DNA from: Methylocystis sp. Sn-Cys
GTDB lineage: Bacteria; Pseudomonadota; Alphaproteobacteria; Rhizobiales; Beijerinckiaceae
DNA: 64,000 nucleotides
NCBI RefSeq assembly: GCF_016745395.1
Contig: NZ_JAERVJ010000009.1
Span: 99,928-163,927, forward strand
Direction of reading: 5' to 3'
Below the pieces are notes generated by a model. It ran no database searches. It was given only the letters and a program-made list of their open reading frames with translations, and was not told the origin of the DNA. Made by a program: the position numbers and the translations under genes. The first letter of the stretch is position 1, and every line of letters starts with the position of its first letter. Shown here in pieces: positions 26,131 to 34,933 of this stretch.

Positions 26131-26272
26131 ACAGCGACGAAGCCCCAGGCCACGAATTCGATGACGCAAAAGACCGCGCAAAAGGCGATGGCGGCGGCAA
26201 AGTGGGCTGCAAAACCAAGGAGTCCTGAAAAAATGTCATTCAGAGCGTCGTCCGTGAAAATCTCCGTCGACC

Positions 26273-26349
<77 letters not shown>

Positions 26350-26468
26350 CTGTCGCGAGTCGACGCGTCTCCCTTCTACATTAAGGCGGGCGCGCCCGCA
26401 ACGGCGGCGCCTCTTCGCGCGCCTCGGGGCGCATGCTATCGGGACGCGGTCAAAAGCGGGGGCGGAAT

Positions 26469-27590
26469 ATGGCGGGTCTTTTCGAGCGCTGGCTGGATGA
26501 TCTGCGGGCCCGTCGCGACAGGCTGATCGCCGATCCCAAATTCCAGCGCTGGTCGCTCGCCAACCCTTTCACCCGGCCGATCGCCCGGCGGCGCGCGCGG
26601 GCGGCGCTCGATCTCACAGCCGGCTTCGTCTATTCGCAGGTGCTGTTCGCTTGCGCCCGGCTGAAGCTCTTCGAAGCGCTCGCGGGCGGGCCGCAGACGG
26701 TTTCCGATCTTGCCGCGCCCCTTGCGCTCTCAGAAGCGGCGACGCGGCGGCTGCTCGACGCCGCCGCCTCGCTCGACCTCACCGAGCGACGCGCGGGCGG
26801 GCGCTATGGTTTGGGCCAGCTCGGCGCGGCTTTTCTCGGCAATGCAGCGGCGCGCGCGCTCGTTGAGCACCAGCCCCTGCTTTACGCCGACATCGCCGAC
26901 CCGGTGGCGCTGCTGCGCGGCGAGAAGCGCGCGGCGCTCGCCGATTACTGGCCCTATTCGGACCTCGAGCAACCCAAGGCGCTGAGCCCGGGAGACGTCG
27001 CGCCCTATAGCGCGCTGATGGCCGCCTCGCAGCCCATGGTCGCCGAGCAGGCGCTCGACGCCTATGACATGAGGCAGCACAAGCGTCTCATGGACATCGG
27101 CGGCGGCGAGGGCGTTTTCCTTTGCGCCGCCGCGGCGCGCGCCCCCGATTTGCAGCTCGCGCTCGTCGATCTCCCTGCCGTTGCGGACCGCGCGCGCACG
27201 CGGTTGGAGGCTGCGGGCCTCATGGCGCGCGCGCAAATTCACGGCGGCGATTTCTTGCGCGACGATTTGCCGAAAGGCGCCGACGCGGTCACGCTGATCC
27301 GCATCGTGCACGATCAGGATGACGAACGAGCGCTGATGCTTCTGCGCAACATCCGCCGCGCGATGGAGCCGGGCGCGACGCTGCTGATTATCGAGGCGAT
27401 GTCCGGCGTGACGGGCGCCGAGCCGCTCGACGCCTATTACGGCTTCTACACGCTCGCCATGGGCCGCGGCGAGCCGCGCCGGGTGGAGGAGATCGAAGCT
27501 CTACTACGGCAGGCGGGGTTCGGCGGGTTCAGACTGCTCGACAACGCCTTGCCGACGCTGACGAGCATTCTTGCGGCGAAGGCCATTTAG
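26469..27590 (+). CDS. CrtF-like SAM-dependent O-methyltransferase
   Basis: A 373-residue class I methyltransferase of the plant-type O-methyltransferase family. There is an N-terminal winged-helix dimerisation domain (about 40-110, FVYSQVLFACARLKLFEAL, SEAATRRLLDAAA), then the SAM motif LMDIGGGEGVFL (about 204-215), the DLPAVADRAR acidic strand and an RIVHDQDDERAL catalytic region. The pattern matches hydroxyneurosporene/demethylspheroidene methyltransferase (CrtF). No carotenoid or bacteriochlorophyll genes are adjacent, so the substrate is uncertain. ATG 26469 is chosen because the conserved part starts there. Confidence 0.75.
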   Translation: MAGLFERWLDDLRARRDRLIADPKFQRWSLANPFTRPIARRRARAALDLTAGFVYSQVLFACARLKLFEALAGGPQTVSDLAAPLALSEAATRRLLDAAASLDLTERRAGGRYGLGQLGAAFLGNAAARALVEHQPLLYADIADPVALLRGEKRAALADYWPYSDLEQPKALSPGDVAPYSALMAASQPMVAEQALDAYDMRQHKRLMDIGGGEGVFLCAAAARAPDLQLALVDLPAVADRARTRLEAAGLMARAQIHGGDFLRDDLPKGADAVTLIRIVHDQDDERALMLLRNIRRAMEPGATLLIIEAMSGVTGAEPLDAYYGFYTLAMGRGEPRRVEEIEALLRQAGFGGFRLLDNALPTLTSILAAKAI

Positions 27591-27597
27591 CGTTCCC

Positions 27598-27679
27598 GTC
27601 ATTGCGAGCGAAGCCAAGCAATCCAGGGCAGCCGTCGCGAGCCTGGGTTTGCTTCGTCGCTGCGCTCCTCGCAATGACG
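27598..27679. repeat. REP-type palindrome (CGTCATTGCGAG family)
   Basis: CGTCATTGCGAGCGAAGC at one end and CTCCTCGCAATGACG at the other, about 80 bp apart with an imperfect hairpin between. Relatives are at 39432-39514, 59763-59844 and 59947-60028. Lies between converging genes. Confidence 0.65.
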
Positions 27680-27680
27680 A

Positions 27681-29321
27681 CTATTGCTTCGATCTCCGCC
27701 AGGCGATCAATCCCGCCGTCGAGCCATCCAGCCCCACGGTCGACGCGCTGGCGCTCTCCACGATCGGCCCCAGCTTGTTCGCGAGTTCCTTGCCGAGCTC
27801 GACGCCCCATTGGTCGAAGGGATTGATGTCCCAGATCACCGACTGCACGAAGACCTTATGCTCATAGAGCGCGACGAGGCGCCCCAAGGTGCGCGGATCG
27901 AGCCGGCGATAGAGCAGCACGCTCGTCGGACGATCGCCGGAGAAGACCTTATGCGGCGCAAGCCTTTCGACCTCGTCTGCGCCAAGCCCCTGCCCGCGCA
28001 ATTGCGCCTTTGCCTCTTCCAACGTGCGACCGCGCATAAAGGCTTCGGACTGAGCGAGGCAGTTCGAGAACAGAAGCGCGTGATGATGCGCGTCGGCGGC
28101 AGTAGGCTCGGCGGCGACGAGGAAGTCGATCGGCGTGACGTCCGTGCCCTGATGCAGCAACTGAAAGAAAGCGTGCTGCCCATTGGTGCCCGGCTCGCCG
28201 AAAACGATCGGCCCGGTGCGATGCGTATCGAAACGGCCGTCGCGCGTCACCGACTTGCCATTCGACTCCATATCGAGCTGCTGCAGATAAGCGGGAAAGC
28301 GCGCGAGGCGCTGATCATAGGGAATCACCGCATGGGCGCGGCGATCGAGCGTGTTGCGGTGCCAGACGCCGAGCAGGCCCATGAGCACGGGGATATTCTC
28401 GTCGAGCGGCGCCGAGCGGAAATGCTCGTCGATATCGAAGCCGCCCTGCAGGAACTGCGTGAAGTTCTCCGGGCCGATGGCGATCACGAGCGCAAGACCA
28501 ATCGACGACCAGATCGAATAACGCCCGCCGACCCAATCCCAGAAACCGAAGACGCGCGAAGCGTCGATGCCAAAGGCCGCCACCTTGTCGAGCTTGGTGG
28601 AGACAGCGGCGAAATGCTTGTTCACCGCCGCCTCGCCGAGCGCCGCGACGACGCGCGCGCGGGCGCTCGCGGCGTTCGCCATTGTTTCCTGCGTGGTGAA
28701 GGTCTTCGACGACACGATGAAAAGCGTGCGCGCCAGATCGAGCCCCGCAAGCGTGTCCGCGAGATCGGCGCCATCGACATTGGAGACGAAATGCGCGCGC
28801 GGGCCATTCTCCCCATAGGGCGAAAGCGCGCGCGCGGCCATGACCGGCCCGAGATCGGAGCCGCCGATGCCGATGTTCACAATGTCCGTAAAAGGAAGCC
28901 CCGTCGCGCCCTTGGCCTCGCCGCTGCGAATGGCGCGCGCGAAGGCGAAGACCTTCTCGCGCTCGGATTCGATTGCCGGGCGCATATCGGCGCCGCCGAT
29001 GACCAGCGCTCGCGACGAGAGATCGCGCAGCGCCATATGCATGGCCGGGCGCTTCTCGGTGTTGTTGACGGGCTCGCCGGCGAAGAGCGCGTCGCGCCGG
29101 CCTTCGAGCTGGCGCGCCTTGGCGAGCGCCACGAGCAGATCGATCGTTTCGCGCGTCACCTTGTGCTTCGAGAAATCGAAGAGGAAATCATCGTCGAGCG
29201 AGACGCTGAAATTGTCGAAACGCGCGCCATCCTTTTCGAACAAGTCGAGCGTGCGGACGTCGTCGAGCGAGGGCGCGTGGGTCTCCAGGGCGAGGAATGC
29301 AGCGGCGACAGCGTGAGTCAT
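27681..29321 (-). CDS. pgi: Glucose-6-phosphate isomerase
   Basis: A 546-residue cytoplasmic enzyme converting glucose 6-phosphate and fructose 6-phosphate. The signature DWVGGRYSIWSSIGL, the GIGGSDLGPVM loop, the SKTFTTQET segment and the C-terminal SPFDQWGVELGK-like motif (NPFDQWGVELGK) are all present, and length is typical. It matters for hexose phosphate flow in a methanotroph, both for glycan precursors and for pentose phosphate reactions. It stands alone on its strand. Confidence 0.97.
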   Translation of the reverse strand: MTHAVAAAFLALETHAPSLDDVRTLDLFEKDGARFDNFSVSLDDDFLFDFSKHKVTRETIDLLVALAKARQLEGRRDALFAGEPVNNTEKRPAMHMALRDLSSRALVIGGADMRPAIESEREKVFAFARAIRSGEAKGATGLPFTDIVNIGIGGSDLGPVMAARALSPYGENGPRAHFVSNVDGADLADTLAGLDLARTLFIVSSKTFTTQETMANAASARARVVAALGEAAVNKHFAAVSTKLDKVAAFGIDASRVFGFWDWVGGRYSIWSSIGLALVIAIGPENFTQFLQGGFDIDEHFRSAPLDENIPVLMGLLGVWHRNTLDRRAHAVIPYDQRLARFPAYLQQLDMESNGKSVTRDGRFDTHRTGPIVFGEPGTNGQHAFFQLLHQGTDVTPIDFLVAAEPTAADAHHHALLFSNCLAQSEAFMRGRTLEEAKAQLRGQGLGADEVERLAPHKVFSGDRPTSVLLYRRLDPRTLGRLVALYEHKVFVQSVIWDINPFDQWGVELGKELANKLGPIVESASASTVGLDGSTAGLIAWRRSKQ

Positions 29322-29495
29322 TTTCGTCTCGGTGCGTTGCGCGGGCCGAATCGGCGGCCCTCAGGCGGAGGAAACTTACCTGAACGCCGGGCCGATTGCA
29401 GCGCGGCGCAGCTCAAGGGATTTTTCGCTGTATTATGACATCCAGATGTGGGAACGATCTCCGTTCAGTGAATGTTTTTTGACAAAAGGACGACG

Positions 29496-30539
29496 ATGAA
29501 CCCGATTCCGCTCCTCGACGTGCGCGACGGCGGTCCCGTGGCCCATGCTCAGGCGCGGATCGACGCCGCTGCGGCCCTACGCGACGCCTGCCTTGGCGCG
29601 GTCGCGCCGCTGGCGCGCTATTGTCTGTCGCCGATCGACCAATTGGCGACAAACTGGCTGCGCAAATCGGCGTCCGCCTATCGCGCCGAGCTCGAGCACG
29701 TCGCCGCGATTTTGGGTTTCCCGGGCGCGATGACGCTCAACATGTCCTATCTCTTCGCCTGCACGACCCAGGCCTATGAGGGGCCGGACGGCCTGCCCCG
29801 CATCCGCCGCACGCTGGACTGGCCGTTTCGCGGCTTGGGCGAGGCGGTGGAAATGGCATGGCAGTCGGGGCCGGCCGGCGATTTCTACAACGCCACCTGG
29901 CCGGGCGCCGTCGGCGTGCTCAGCGCCATGGCGCCGGGCCGTTTCTGCGCGGTCATCAATCAGGCGCCCATGCTACGGCGAACGACTGGGAGCCTGGGCT
30001 TCGCCCTGGACGCAGCGCTCAATCTTCGCAACGCCCTGGCGAGCGAAGGCGGCTGGCCGCCCGACCATTTGCTGCGCTACGCTTTCGAAACCTGCGAGAC
30101 TTTCGAGGACGCCGTCCAGCTCATCGCCCGCGAGCCGCTGGCGCGGCCGACGCTCTTCACGCTGGCCGGCGTCAAGCCGGGCGAAATGGCGCTGATCGAG
30201 CGCACGGAGCGCGAGGCGCGCATCTATCGCGGGCCGGTGATCGTCGCCAACAACTGGCAGGAGCCGCAGCCGGGCTGGCAGGCGCGCATGAGCCAGGCGA
30301 ACAACGACGCCCGCGTGGCGCTGATGCAGGGTATCGCGCCCGACGCGCCGCGCTTCTCCTGGGTGGTGGAGCCGGTGCTGAACCGACTCACGCGGCTGGC
30401 GGTGGAAATGTGCTCCGCCGGTGCGGGCGATCTGGTCGCGCGCGGCTATGAAAGCCCATCACTGCTGAAAGGTTGCCCGCATCCAGTGACGCAAGATTTC
30501 CATTTGCGCGCCGCGAGCCCGGTGGCGCTGGCGGCGTAA
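29496..30539 (+). CDS. Acid ceramidase-like Ntn hydrolase
   Basis: A 347-residue protein resembling the acid ceramidase/N-acylethanolamine acid amidase branch of Ntn hydrolases. The proposed nucleophile is C89 in LFACTTQAYEGPDG, followed by RRTLDWPF (the Arg and Asp pair seen after the Cys in the family), GAVGVLSAMAPGRFCAVINQ, and VANNWQ near residue 250. In family members autocleavage before the Cys activates the enzyme, which breaks an amide bond of an acylated substrate. There is no obvious signal peptide. ATG 29496 is chosen over 29472 because an AAAGGA site precedes it. Confidence 0.65.
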   Translation: MNPIPLLDVRDGGPVAHAQARIDAAAALRDACLGAVAPLARYCLSPIDQLATNWLRKSASAYRAELEHVAAILGFPGAMTLNMSYLFACTTQAYEGPDGLPRIRRTLDWPFRGLGEAVEMAWQSGPAGDFYNATWPGAVGVLSAMAPGRFCAVINQAPMLRRTTGSLGFALDAALNLRNALASEGGWPPDHLLRYAFETCETFEDAVQLIAREPLARPTLFTLAGVKPGEMALIERTEREARIYRGPVIVANNWQEPQPGWQARMSQANNDARVALMQGIAPDAPRFSWVVEPVLNRLTRLAVEMCSAGAGDLVARGYESPSLLKGCPHPVTQDFHLRAASPVALAA

Positions 30540-30540
30540 C

Positions 30541-30594
30541 TGGACCGCGCGCCTTCAGGCGCGCATTTCTGCGAGCCTGAAGGCGCGCGGTCCA
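30541..30594. repeat. Perfect 20-bp-stem hairpin repeat (TGGACCGCGCGCC family)
   Basis: A perfect 20-bp inverted repeat (30541-30560 and 30575-30594) with a 14-base loop between two converging genes; it probably acts as a terminator or transcript stabiliser. Degenerate relatives lie at 49723-49781 and 57169-57228. Confidence 0.7.
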
Positions 30595-31557
30595 TTAGAC
30601 CCGCGGCGCAGCCGCCCGTCTCAAACGGTCATTGATCGCCTCGCCCAGCCCCCTTTCGGGAATATGCGCGACGGCGACCTTCTCGACGCCGCGCGCGTCG
30701 AGCTCCCGCAGATAGGCGAAGAGATTGGCCGCCGCTTCGACGAGATCGCCCTGCGGCGAGAGATCGAGAACCAGCGCCCCCGGCGCCGCAAGCGCGGTCA
30801 GCCGGGCGCCGAAATCGAGCGCGCCCTCTTCCGCCTTCACCTCATGCGCCTCCAGCCGCAGCCGCGCATTCGGCGCATAGTGGGAGGCCGTCATGCCCGG
30901 CGCCATCACTTCGGCGCGGGTGGGCGCGCAGAGCTTGGCGCCCAGAACCTTCTCGATCTTCTCACGCGCAATGGCGCCCGGCCGCAGCAGGACCGGCGAT
31001 GCGTCGCAGAAGGAGACGATCGTCGACTCGAGCCCGGCGGTCGCGCGGCCGCCGTCGAGGATCATATCCACCCGCCCGGACAAATCCTCCGCCACATGCG
31101 CCGCCGTCACCGGGCTCACATGGCCCGAGCGGTTTGCCGAGGGCGCGGCGACGGGCTTGCCCAGCGCCGAGATCAACTCCCGCGCTACCGGATGGTCTGG
31201 GATGCGCAAAGCGACGCTCGGCAGGCCGGCGCGAGCCAGCTCGCAGACGGATCCGCCGGGCGCGACCGGCGCGACGATCGTCAGCGGCCCCGGCCAAAAG
31301 GCTTCCGCCAGCCCGATCGCCGCCTCCGGCAGCAGCGCCTCGCGCCGCGCCGCCTCCAAATCTGCGACATGAGCGATCAGCGGATTGAAGGAGGGCCGCC
31401 CCTTGGCGTCATAGATGCGCGCCACGGCCCAGGCGCTGGTGGCGTCGGCGCCCAGCCCATAGACCGTCTCGGTTGGAAAGGCGACGAGCCCGCCGCCGCG
31501 CAAAATCTCCGCGGCGCGCGCAATCTCTACGGCGTCGGCGGGCGCGAGAATGGTCAC
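30595..31557 (-). CDS. tsaC: L-threonylcarbamoyladenylate synthase (Sua5/TsaC)
   Basis: A 320-residue enzyme making threonylcarbamoyl-AMP for t6A37 modification of ANN-decoding tRNAs. The YrdC domain fills about residues 10-210 with GGLVAFPTETVYGLGADA, the KGRPSFNPL motif and SANRSGHVSPVTA. A C-terminal Sua5 domain follows (about 225-320, AKLCAPTRAEVMAPGMTASHYAP), so it is the long Sua5 type rather than the short TsaC. It overlaps the end of the Anbu peptidase gene by four bases, which implies translational coupling. Confidence 0.93.
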   Translation of the reverse strand: MTILAPADAVEIARAAEILRGGGLVAFPTETVYGLGADATSAWAVARIYDAKGRPSFNPLIAHVADLEAARREALLPEAAIGLAEAFWPGPLTIVAPVAPGGSVCELARAGLPSVALRIPDHPVARELISALGKPVAAPSANRSGHVSPVTAAHVAEDLSGRVDMILDGGRATAGLESTIVSFCDASPVLLRPGAIAREKIEKVLGAKLCAPTRAEVMAPGMTASHYAPNARLRLEAHEVKAEEGALDFGARLTALAAPGALVLDLSPQGDLVEAAANLFAYLRELDARGVEKVAVAHIPERGLGEAINDRLRRAAAPRV

Positions 31558-32306
31558 GGCTCGCGGCCGCGATAGGGCGGCGCGGGGATCGCCATATGCG
31601 CCGCGCGCAGCGCTTTCGACCAGCTTTCGCGAAGATCGCGGAAATATTCGTCATTCGCGTCGATGCGCGTCGAGACTTCGAGCTTCATATCGCCCCTGCG
31701 CAGAAGCGCAATGTCGATCGGCAAGCCCACCGAAAGATTGGAGCGGATAGTTGAATCCATCGAGATCAGCCCAATTTTGAGCGCGTCATAGAGGTCGCTC
31801 TCATAGTTCACGGCGCGGTCGAGAATGGGCTTGCCGTATTTGTGCTCGCCGATCTGCAGATAATTGGTGTCCGGCGTGCATTCGATGGCGTTGCCAGCCG
31901 TATAGATCATAAAGAGGCGCGGCGCGCCGCCGCCGATCTGCCCGCCGAGCAGCAGCGAAACATCGAAGCTGACGCCGCTCGCTTGCTCGCCCGACGGCGA
32001 CGCCTCCTGCAACGAGCGGCGCACGGCGCGGCCGACGAGATGCGCCGCCTGCAACATGGTTTGCGGGGTCATGGCGCTTTCGATCTCGCCCGTCTCCGGG
32101 TTCTCGAACCCCTCATTGAGGAAATTCACCACGCCCTGCGTCACGGAGAGATTGCCCGCCGTAGCAAGCATCAGCACGCGCTCGCCGGGCTTCTCGAAGA
32201 CATGGAGCTTGCGGAAGGTCGCGATATTATCCAGGCCGGCGTTGGTGCGCGTATCCGCGATGAGCACCAGCCCGTCGCGCACCAGAATGCCGCAGCAATA
32301 GGTCAT
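31554..32306 (-). CDS. Anbu-type (proteasome-related) peptidase
   Basis: A 250-residue Ntn hydrolase of the Anbu/bacterial proteasome-related family. It begins [24 protein letters not shown], with the proposed catalytic Thr at position 2, and includes [15 protein letters not shown] and the [14 protein letters not shown] strand typical of Anbu. Family neighbours (alpha-E, circularly permuted ATP-grasp and transglutaminase genes) are usual but absent here; instead it is coupled to the Sua5/TsaC gene. Substrate is unknown. Confidence 0.88.
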   Translation of the reverse strand: MTYCCGILVRDGLVLIADTRTNAGLDNIATFRKLHVFEKPGERVLMLATAGNLSVTQGVVNFLNEGFENPETGEIESAMTPQTMLQAAHLVGRAVRRSLQEASPSGEQASGVSFDVSLLLGGQIGGGAPRLFMIYTAGNAIECTPDTNYLQIGEHKYGKPILDRAVNYESDLYDALKIGLISMDSTIRSNLSVGLPIDIALLRRGDMKLEVSTRIDANDEYFRDLRESWSKALRAAHMAIPAPPYRGREP

Positions 32307-32414
32307 GGAAGCTCTCCAGCGACGCCGCGACGCTCGCGGTCGCCCCGGTTTACAAGTTCCTCACCTGAAGGCACAAGGGCCGAAAGCAAGAGGCATCGTG
32401 TGCGGGGGCGGAGG

Positions 32415-33509
32415 ATGCGGATCGACGGCCGCGACTATCGGACGATATGGCTCGACGCAGATGGGCGGCGTGTCCATGTGATCGACCAGACCCGCCTGCC
32501 CCACCGCTTCGAGACGCTGGCGCTCGACAGTCTCGACGACGCGGCGCGCGCCATTCGCGACATGGTCGTGCGCGGCGCCCCGTTGATTGGCGTGACCGGC
32601 GCCTATGGCCTCGCGCTCGCCGCAGCGAGAGACGCGAGCAACGCCGCCATCGAGGCCGCCTACGCCCAATTGCTCGCTACGCGCCCCACCGCGGTGAATC
32701 TGCGCTGGGCGCTGGACCGCGTGAAAGCGCTGCTGCTTGCGGCGCCCCCTGAGACGCGCGCAGCGCGCGCCTATGCCGAGGCCGGGCGCATCGCCGAGGA
32801 GGACGTCGCCTGCTGCGAGTCGATCGGCGATCATGGCGCGGCGCTCATCCGCGCTGTGGCGGAACAGAACCCCGGCCGCCCGGTGAATATCCTGACCCAT
32901 TGCAACGCCGGCTGGCTCGCGACCGTCGATTGGGGCACGGCGCTGGCGCCCATCTACAAGGCGGCGCGGACGGGCGTTCCGCTTCATGTCTGGGTCGACG
33001 AGACGCGCCCGCGCAATCAGGGCGCGAGCCTCACCGCCTTCGAGCTGTTGAGCGAAGGCGTTCCCCATACGGTGATCGCCGACAACGCCGGCGGCCATCT
33101 GATGCAGCATGGGCGCGTCGATCTCATGATCGTCGGCACGGACCGCACGACGCGCGCGGGCGACGTCTGCAACAAGATCGGCACCTATCTCAAGGCGCTC
33201 GCGGCGCATGACAATGGCGTGCCCTTCTATGTCGCTTTGCCCAGCTCGACGATCGACTGGCGCATCGCCGACGGCGTCGCCGACATTCCGATCGAGGAAC
33301 GCGACGCGCGCGAGGTGACGCATATCGCTGGCCTGGGCTCCGACGGCGCTGTCTCGGAGGTTCGGCTGACGCCGGCGGGCTCCCCCGCGCGCAACTGGGC
33401 CTTCGACGTGACGCCCGCGCGCTATGTCACCGGGCTCATCACAGAGCGCGGCGTCTGCGCGGCGTCTAAGGAAGGGCTAGCGGGGTTGTTCCCGGAGCTT
33501 GCGGCCTAA
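32415..33509 (+). CDS. mtnA: S-methyl-5-thioribose-1-phosphate isomerase
   Basis: A 364-residue enzyme of the eIF2B-like family that converts methylthioribose 1-phosphate to methylthioribulose 1-phosphate. Seen: [15 protein letters not shown], the catalytic Cys in [12 protein letters not shown], the catalytic Asp in [16 protein letters not shown], and [17 protein letters not shown] near the end. ATG 32415 follows GCGGAGG. A much longer in-frame extension upstream is antisense to the Anbu gene and is not coding. The converging class II aldolase gene at 33537 probably acts on its product. Confidence 0.95.
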   Translation: MRIDGRDYRTIWLDADGRRVHVIDQTRLPHRFETLALDSLDDAARAIRDMVVRGAPLIGVTGAYGLALAAARDASNAAIEAAYAQLLATRPTAVNLRWALDRVKALLLAAPPETRAARAYAEAGRIAEEDVACCESIGDHGAALIRAVAEQNPGRPVNILTHCNAGWLATVDWGTALAPIYKAARTGVPLHVWVDETRPRNQGASLTAFELLSEGVPHTVIADNAGGHLMQHGRVDLMIVGTDRTTRAGDVCNKIGTYLKALAAHDNGVPFYVALPSSTIDWRIADGVADIPIEERDAREVTHIAGLGSDGAVSEVRLTPAGSPARNWAFDVTPARYVTGLITERGVCAASKEGLAGLFPELAA

Positions 33510-33536
33510 GCTCTGGGTCTTGCGACGACGGCTCGC

Positions 33537-34184
33537 CTACTGGCGCGGCCCGTAAGTCTTGAACCGCTCCACCGTCCGCATAATCTCGTCATCCGGCAAT
33601 ATGACCGGCGCGCCCGCCAGCGCGCCGAGATAATAGACCCGCGCCAGCGCCTCCAGCTCCACCGCGCGCCACAGCGCCTTGCGCATGTCGGGCCCCGTGA
33701 CGATCGCGCCGTGGTTCGCCAACAACACGCCGTCGCGATTTCTCAGCCCCTCGACGACGAGCCGGGAAAGCTCCGCCGTGCCATAGGCGGCGTAGCCGAC
33801 GCAGGGGACGGTCGGCCCGCCGAAGGCCGCGATCATGTAATGAACGGCGGGTATCTCGCGCCGCAGCGTCGCGAGCGTCGTCGCATAGGTGGAATGCATA
33901 TGGACGACGGCGCCGACGTCCGGCCGGGCGCGATAAACATCGAGATGGAAACGCCACTCGCTCGACGGCGGCAGCGGCCCTTCATAGGCGCCGCTACCGT
34001 CGGCGAGCGTCATGCGCGCGATCGCCTCGGGCGCAAGCTCCCGCGCCGGCACGCCGCTCGGCGTCACGAGCGCCGCCGCGCCGTCGCGCAACGACAGATT
34101 GCCAGCGGAGCCATGATTGAGCCCGAGGCGCTCGAGCTCGAGCGCCCCGTCCACGATGGCCCTTCGTTTCGCGGCTTCCGTCAT
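33537..34184 (-). CDS. Class II aldolase (possible methylthioribulose-1-phosphate aldolase)
   Basis: A 215-residue zinc-dependent class II aldolase/adducin-fold protein. The zinc ligands are in VVHMHSTYAT (HxH) and near LLANHGAIVTG, with the acidic residue of SSEWRFH preceding. It is closest in look to fuculose-1-phosphate aldolases. Lying next to mtnA, it fits the Ald2 enzyme of the DHAP shunt, which splits methylthioribulose 1-phosphate into DHAP and methylthioacetaldehyde. The alternative is the dehydratase MtnB or a true sugar-phosphate aldolase. Confidence 0.75.
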   Translation of the reverse strand: MTEAAKRRAIVDGALELERLGLNHGSAGNLSLRDGAAALVTPSGVPARELAPEAIARMTLADGSGAYEGPLPPSSEWRFHLDVYRARPDVGAVVHMHSTYATTLATLRREIPAVHYMIAAFGGPTVPCVGYAAYGTAELSRLVVEGLRNRDGVLLANHGAIVTGPDMRKALWRAVELEALARVYYLGALAGAPVILPDDEIMRTVERFKTYGPRQ

Positions 34185-34260
34185 CCCCGCCCCATTTCGC
34201 GCGACGATATTGCCCGCCCGGCAGATTGCTGTATAGGACGTAACGTCCCCGGGACGACAG

Positions 34261-34336
34261 GGGCCGGTAGCTCAATGGTTAGAGCCGACCGCTCATAACG
34301 GTCTGGTTGGGGGTTCGAGTCCCTCCCGGCCTACCA
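34261..34336 (+). tRNA. tRNA with CAU anticodon (Met or Ile2)
   Basis: Acceptor GGGCCGG pairs with CCGGCCT, D-arm GCTCAATGGTTAGAGC, anticodon stem GACCG-CTCATAA-CGGTC with anticodon CAT, T-loop TTCGAGT, discriminator A and encoded CCA. The short D-loop is like tRNA-Ile2 (lysidine type), but alphaproteobacterial elongator tRNA-Met is also possible; the two cannot be told apart safely by eye. Confidence 0.9.
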
Positions 34337-34529
34337 ATGTTTTCAAATACTTATGGATAGCCTAAACGCACGGTGAACCTGCGGGAAATCGTCAACGCTT
34401 TGCTTTACGTGCGGAGCACCGGCTGCGAATGATTTGCAGCCGCGATCGACCGTCTACGATTATTTTGACTTGTGGGATTGGGGCGGCACGCTCTTGCGCA
34501 TGGCCTGTTTCATCCAACACTGCCAGAGG

Positions 34530-34735
34530 GGCGTTGGTTTCCTCGATGCCTTGCTGCCGTTTTCTTCATCTGCAGAGCGTCTCGATGGGGGACCTGCAGG
34601 AGGGCGCTGAAGCCCCTTCTTGGCCCAGACGCCCCGAATCTATCGCCCAGCATCATTGCGCGTCTGATTGAGTCCTGGCAGGAGGAGTATGATCGTTGGC
34701 AGCGTCGCAATCGATCTACCCGCCGTTTAACTGAC
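34530..34735 (+). pseudogene. Remnant of an IS256-family transposase
   Basis: In two frames the translation reads SVSMGDLQE then, after a one-base shift, ALKPLLGPDAPNLSPSIIAR and WQEEYDRWQRRNRS. This is the conserved N-terminal-to-central part of IS256 (mutator-type) transposases. The catalytic DDE region is missing and there is a frameshift at about 34610, so it is a dead fragment about 200 bp long. It marks past insertion next to the CAU tRNA gene. Confidence 0.7.
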
Positions 34736-34750
34736 CACGGTGGAGGCTCA

Positions 34751-34933
34751 ATGGGCGGCGTAGCAACAGCCGTCGAATTGGTCTGCAAGGGGCCAACTGA
34801 ACGGCGCATTGAGCTTGCGCTTACCTATTACCGTAACCCCGGGGGCGACTATTGGCTCGACCTCGGGATCAATGCTGCAGCTGAGTTAACAGCTTCTGTT
34901 TCCACGCTAGGCGTAACTGCAATGGAAAGTTAA
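34751..34933 (+). CDS. Possible small hypothetical protein
   Basis: A 60-residue frame starting MGGVATAVELVCKGPTERR and ending shortly after ELTASVSTLGVTAMES. Content looks more protein-like than random (LALTYYRNPGGDYWLDLG) but no family was recognised. It follows the IS256 remnant directly and might be the tail of an interrupted gene. Confidence 0.35.
   Translation: MGGVATAVELVCKGPTERRIELALTYYRNPGGDYWLDLGINAAAELTASVSTLGVTAMES

Noticed and set aside
27684-29438. 584-codon plus-strand open frame opposite pgi
   Set aside because: Antisense to a fully recognisable glucose-6-phosphate isomerase.
31842-32414. N-terminal extension of mtnA
   Set aside because: The extra frame is antisense to the Anbu peptidase, and mtnA homology plus a ribosome binding site point to ATG 32415.
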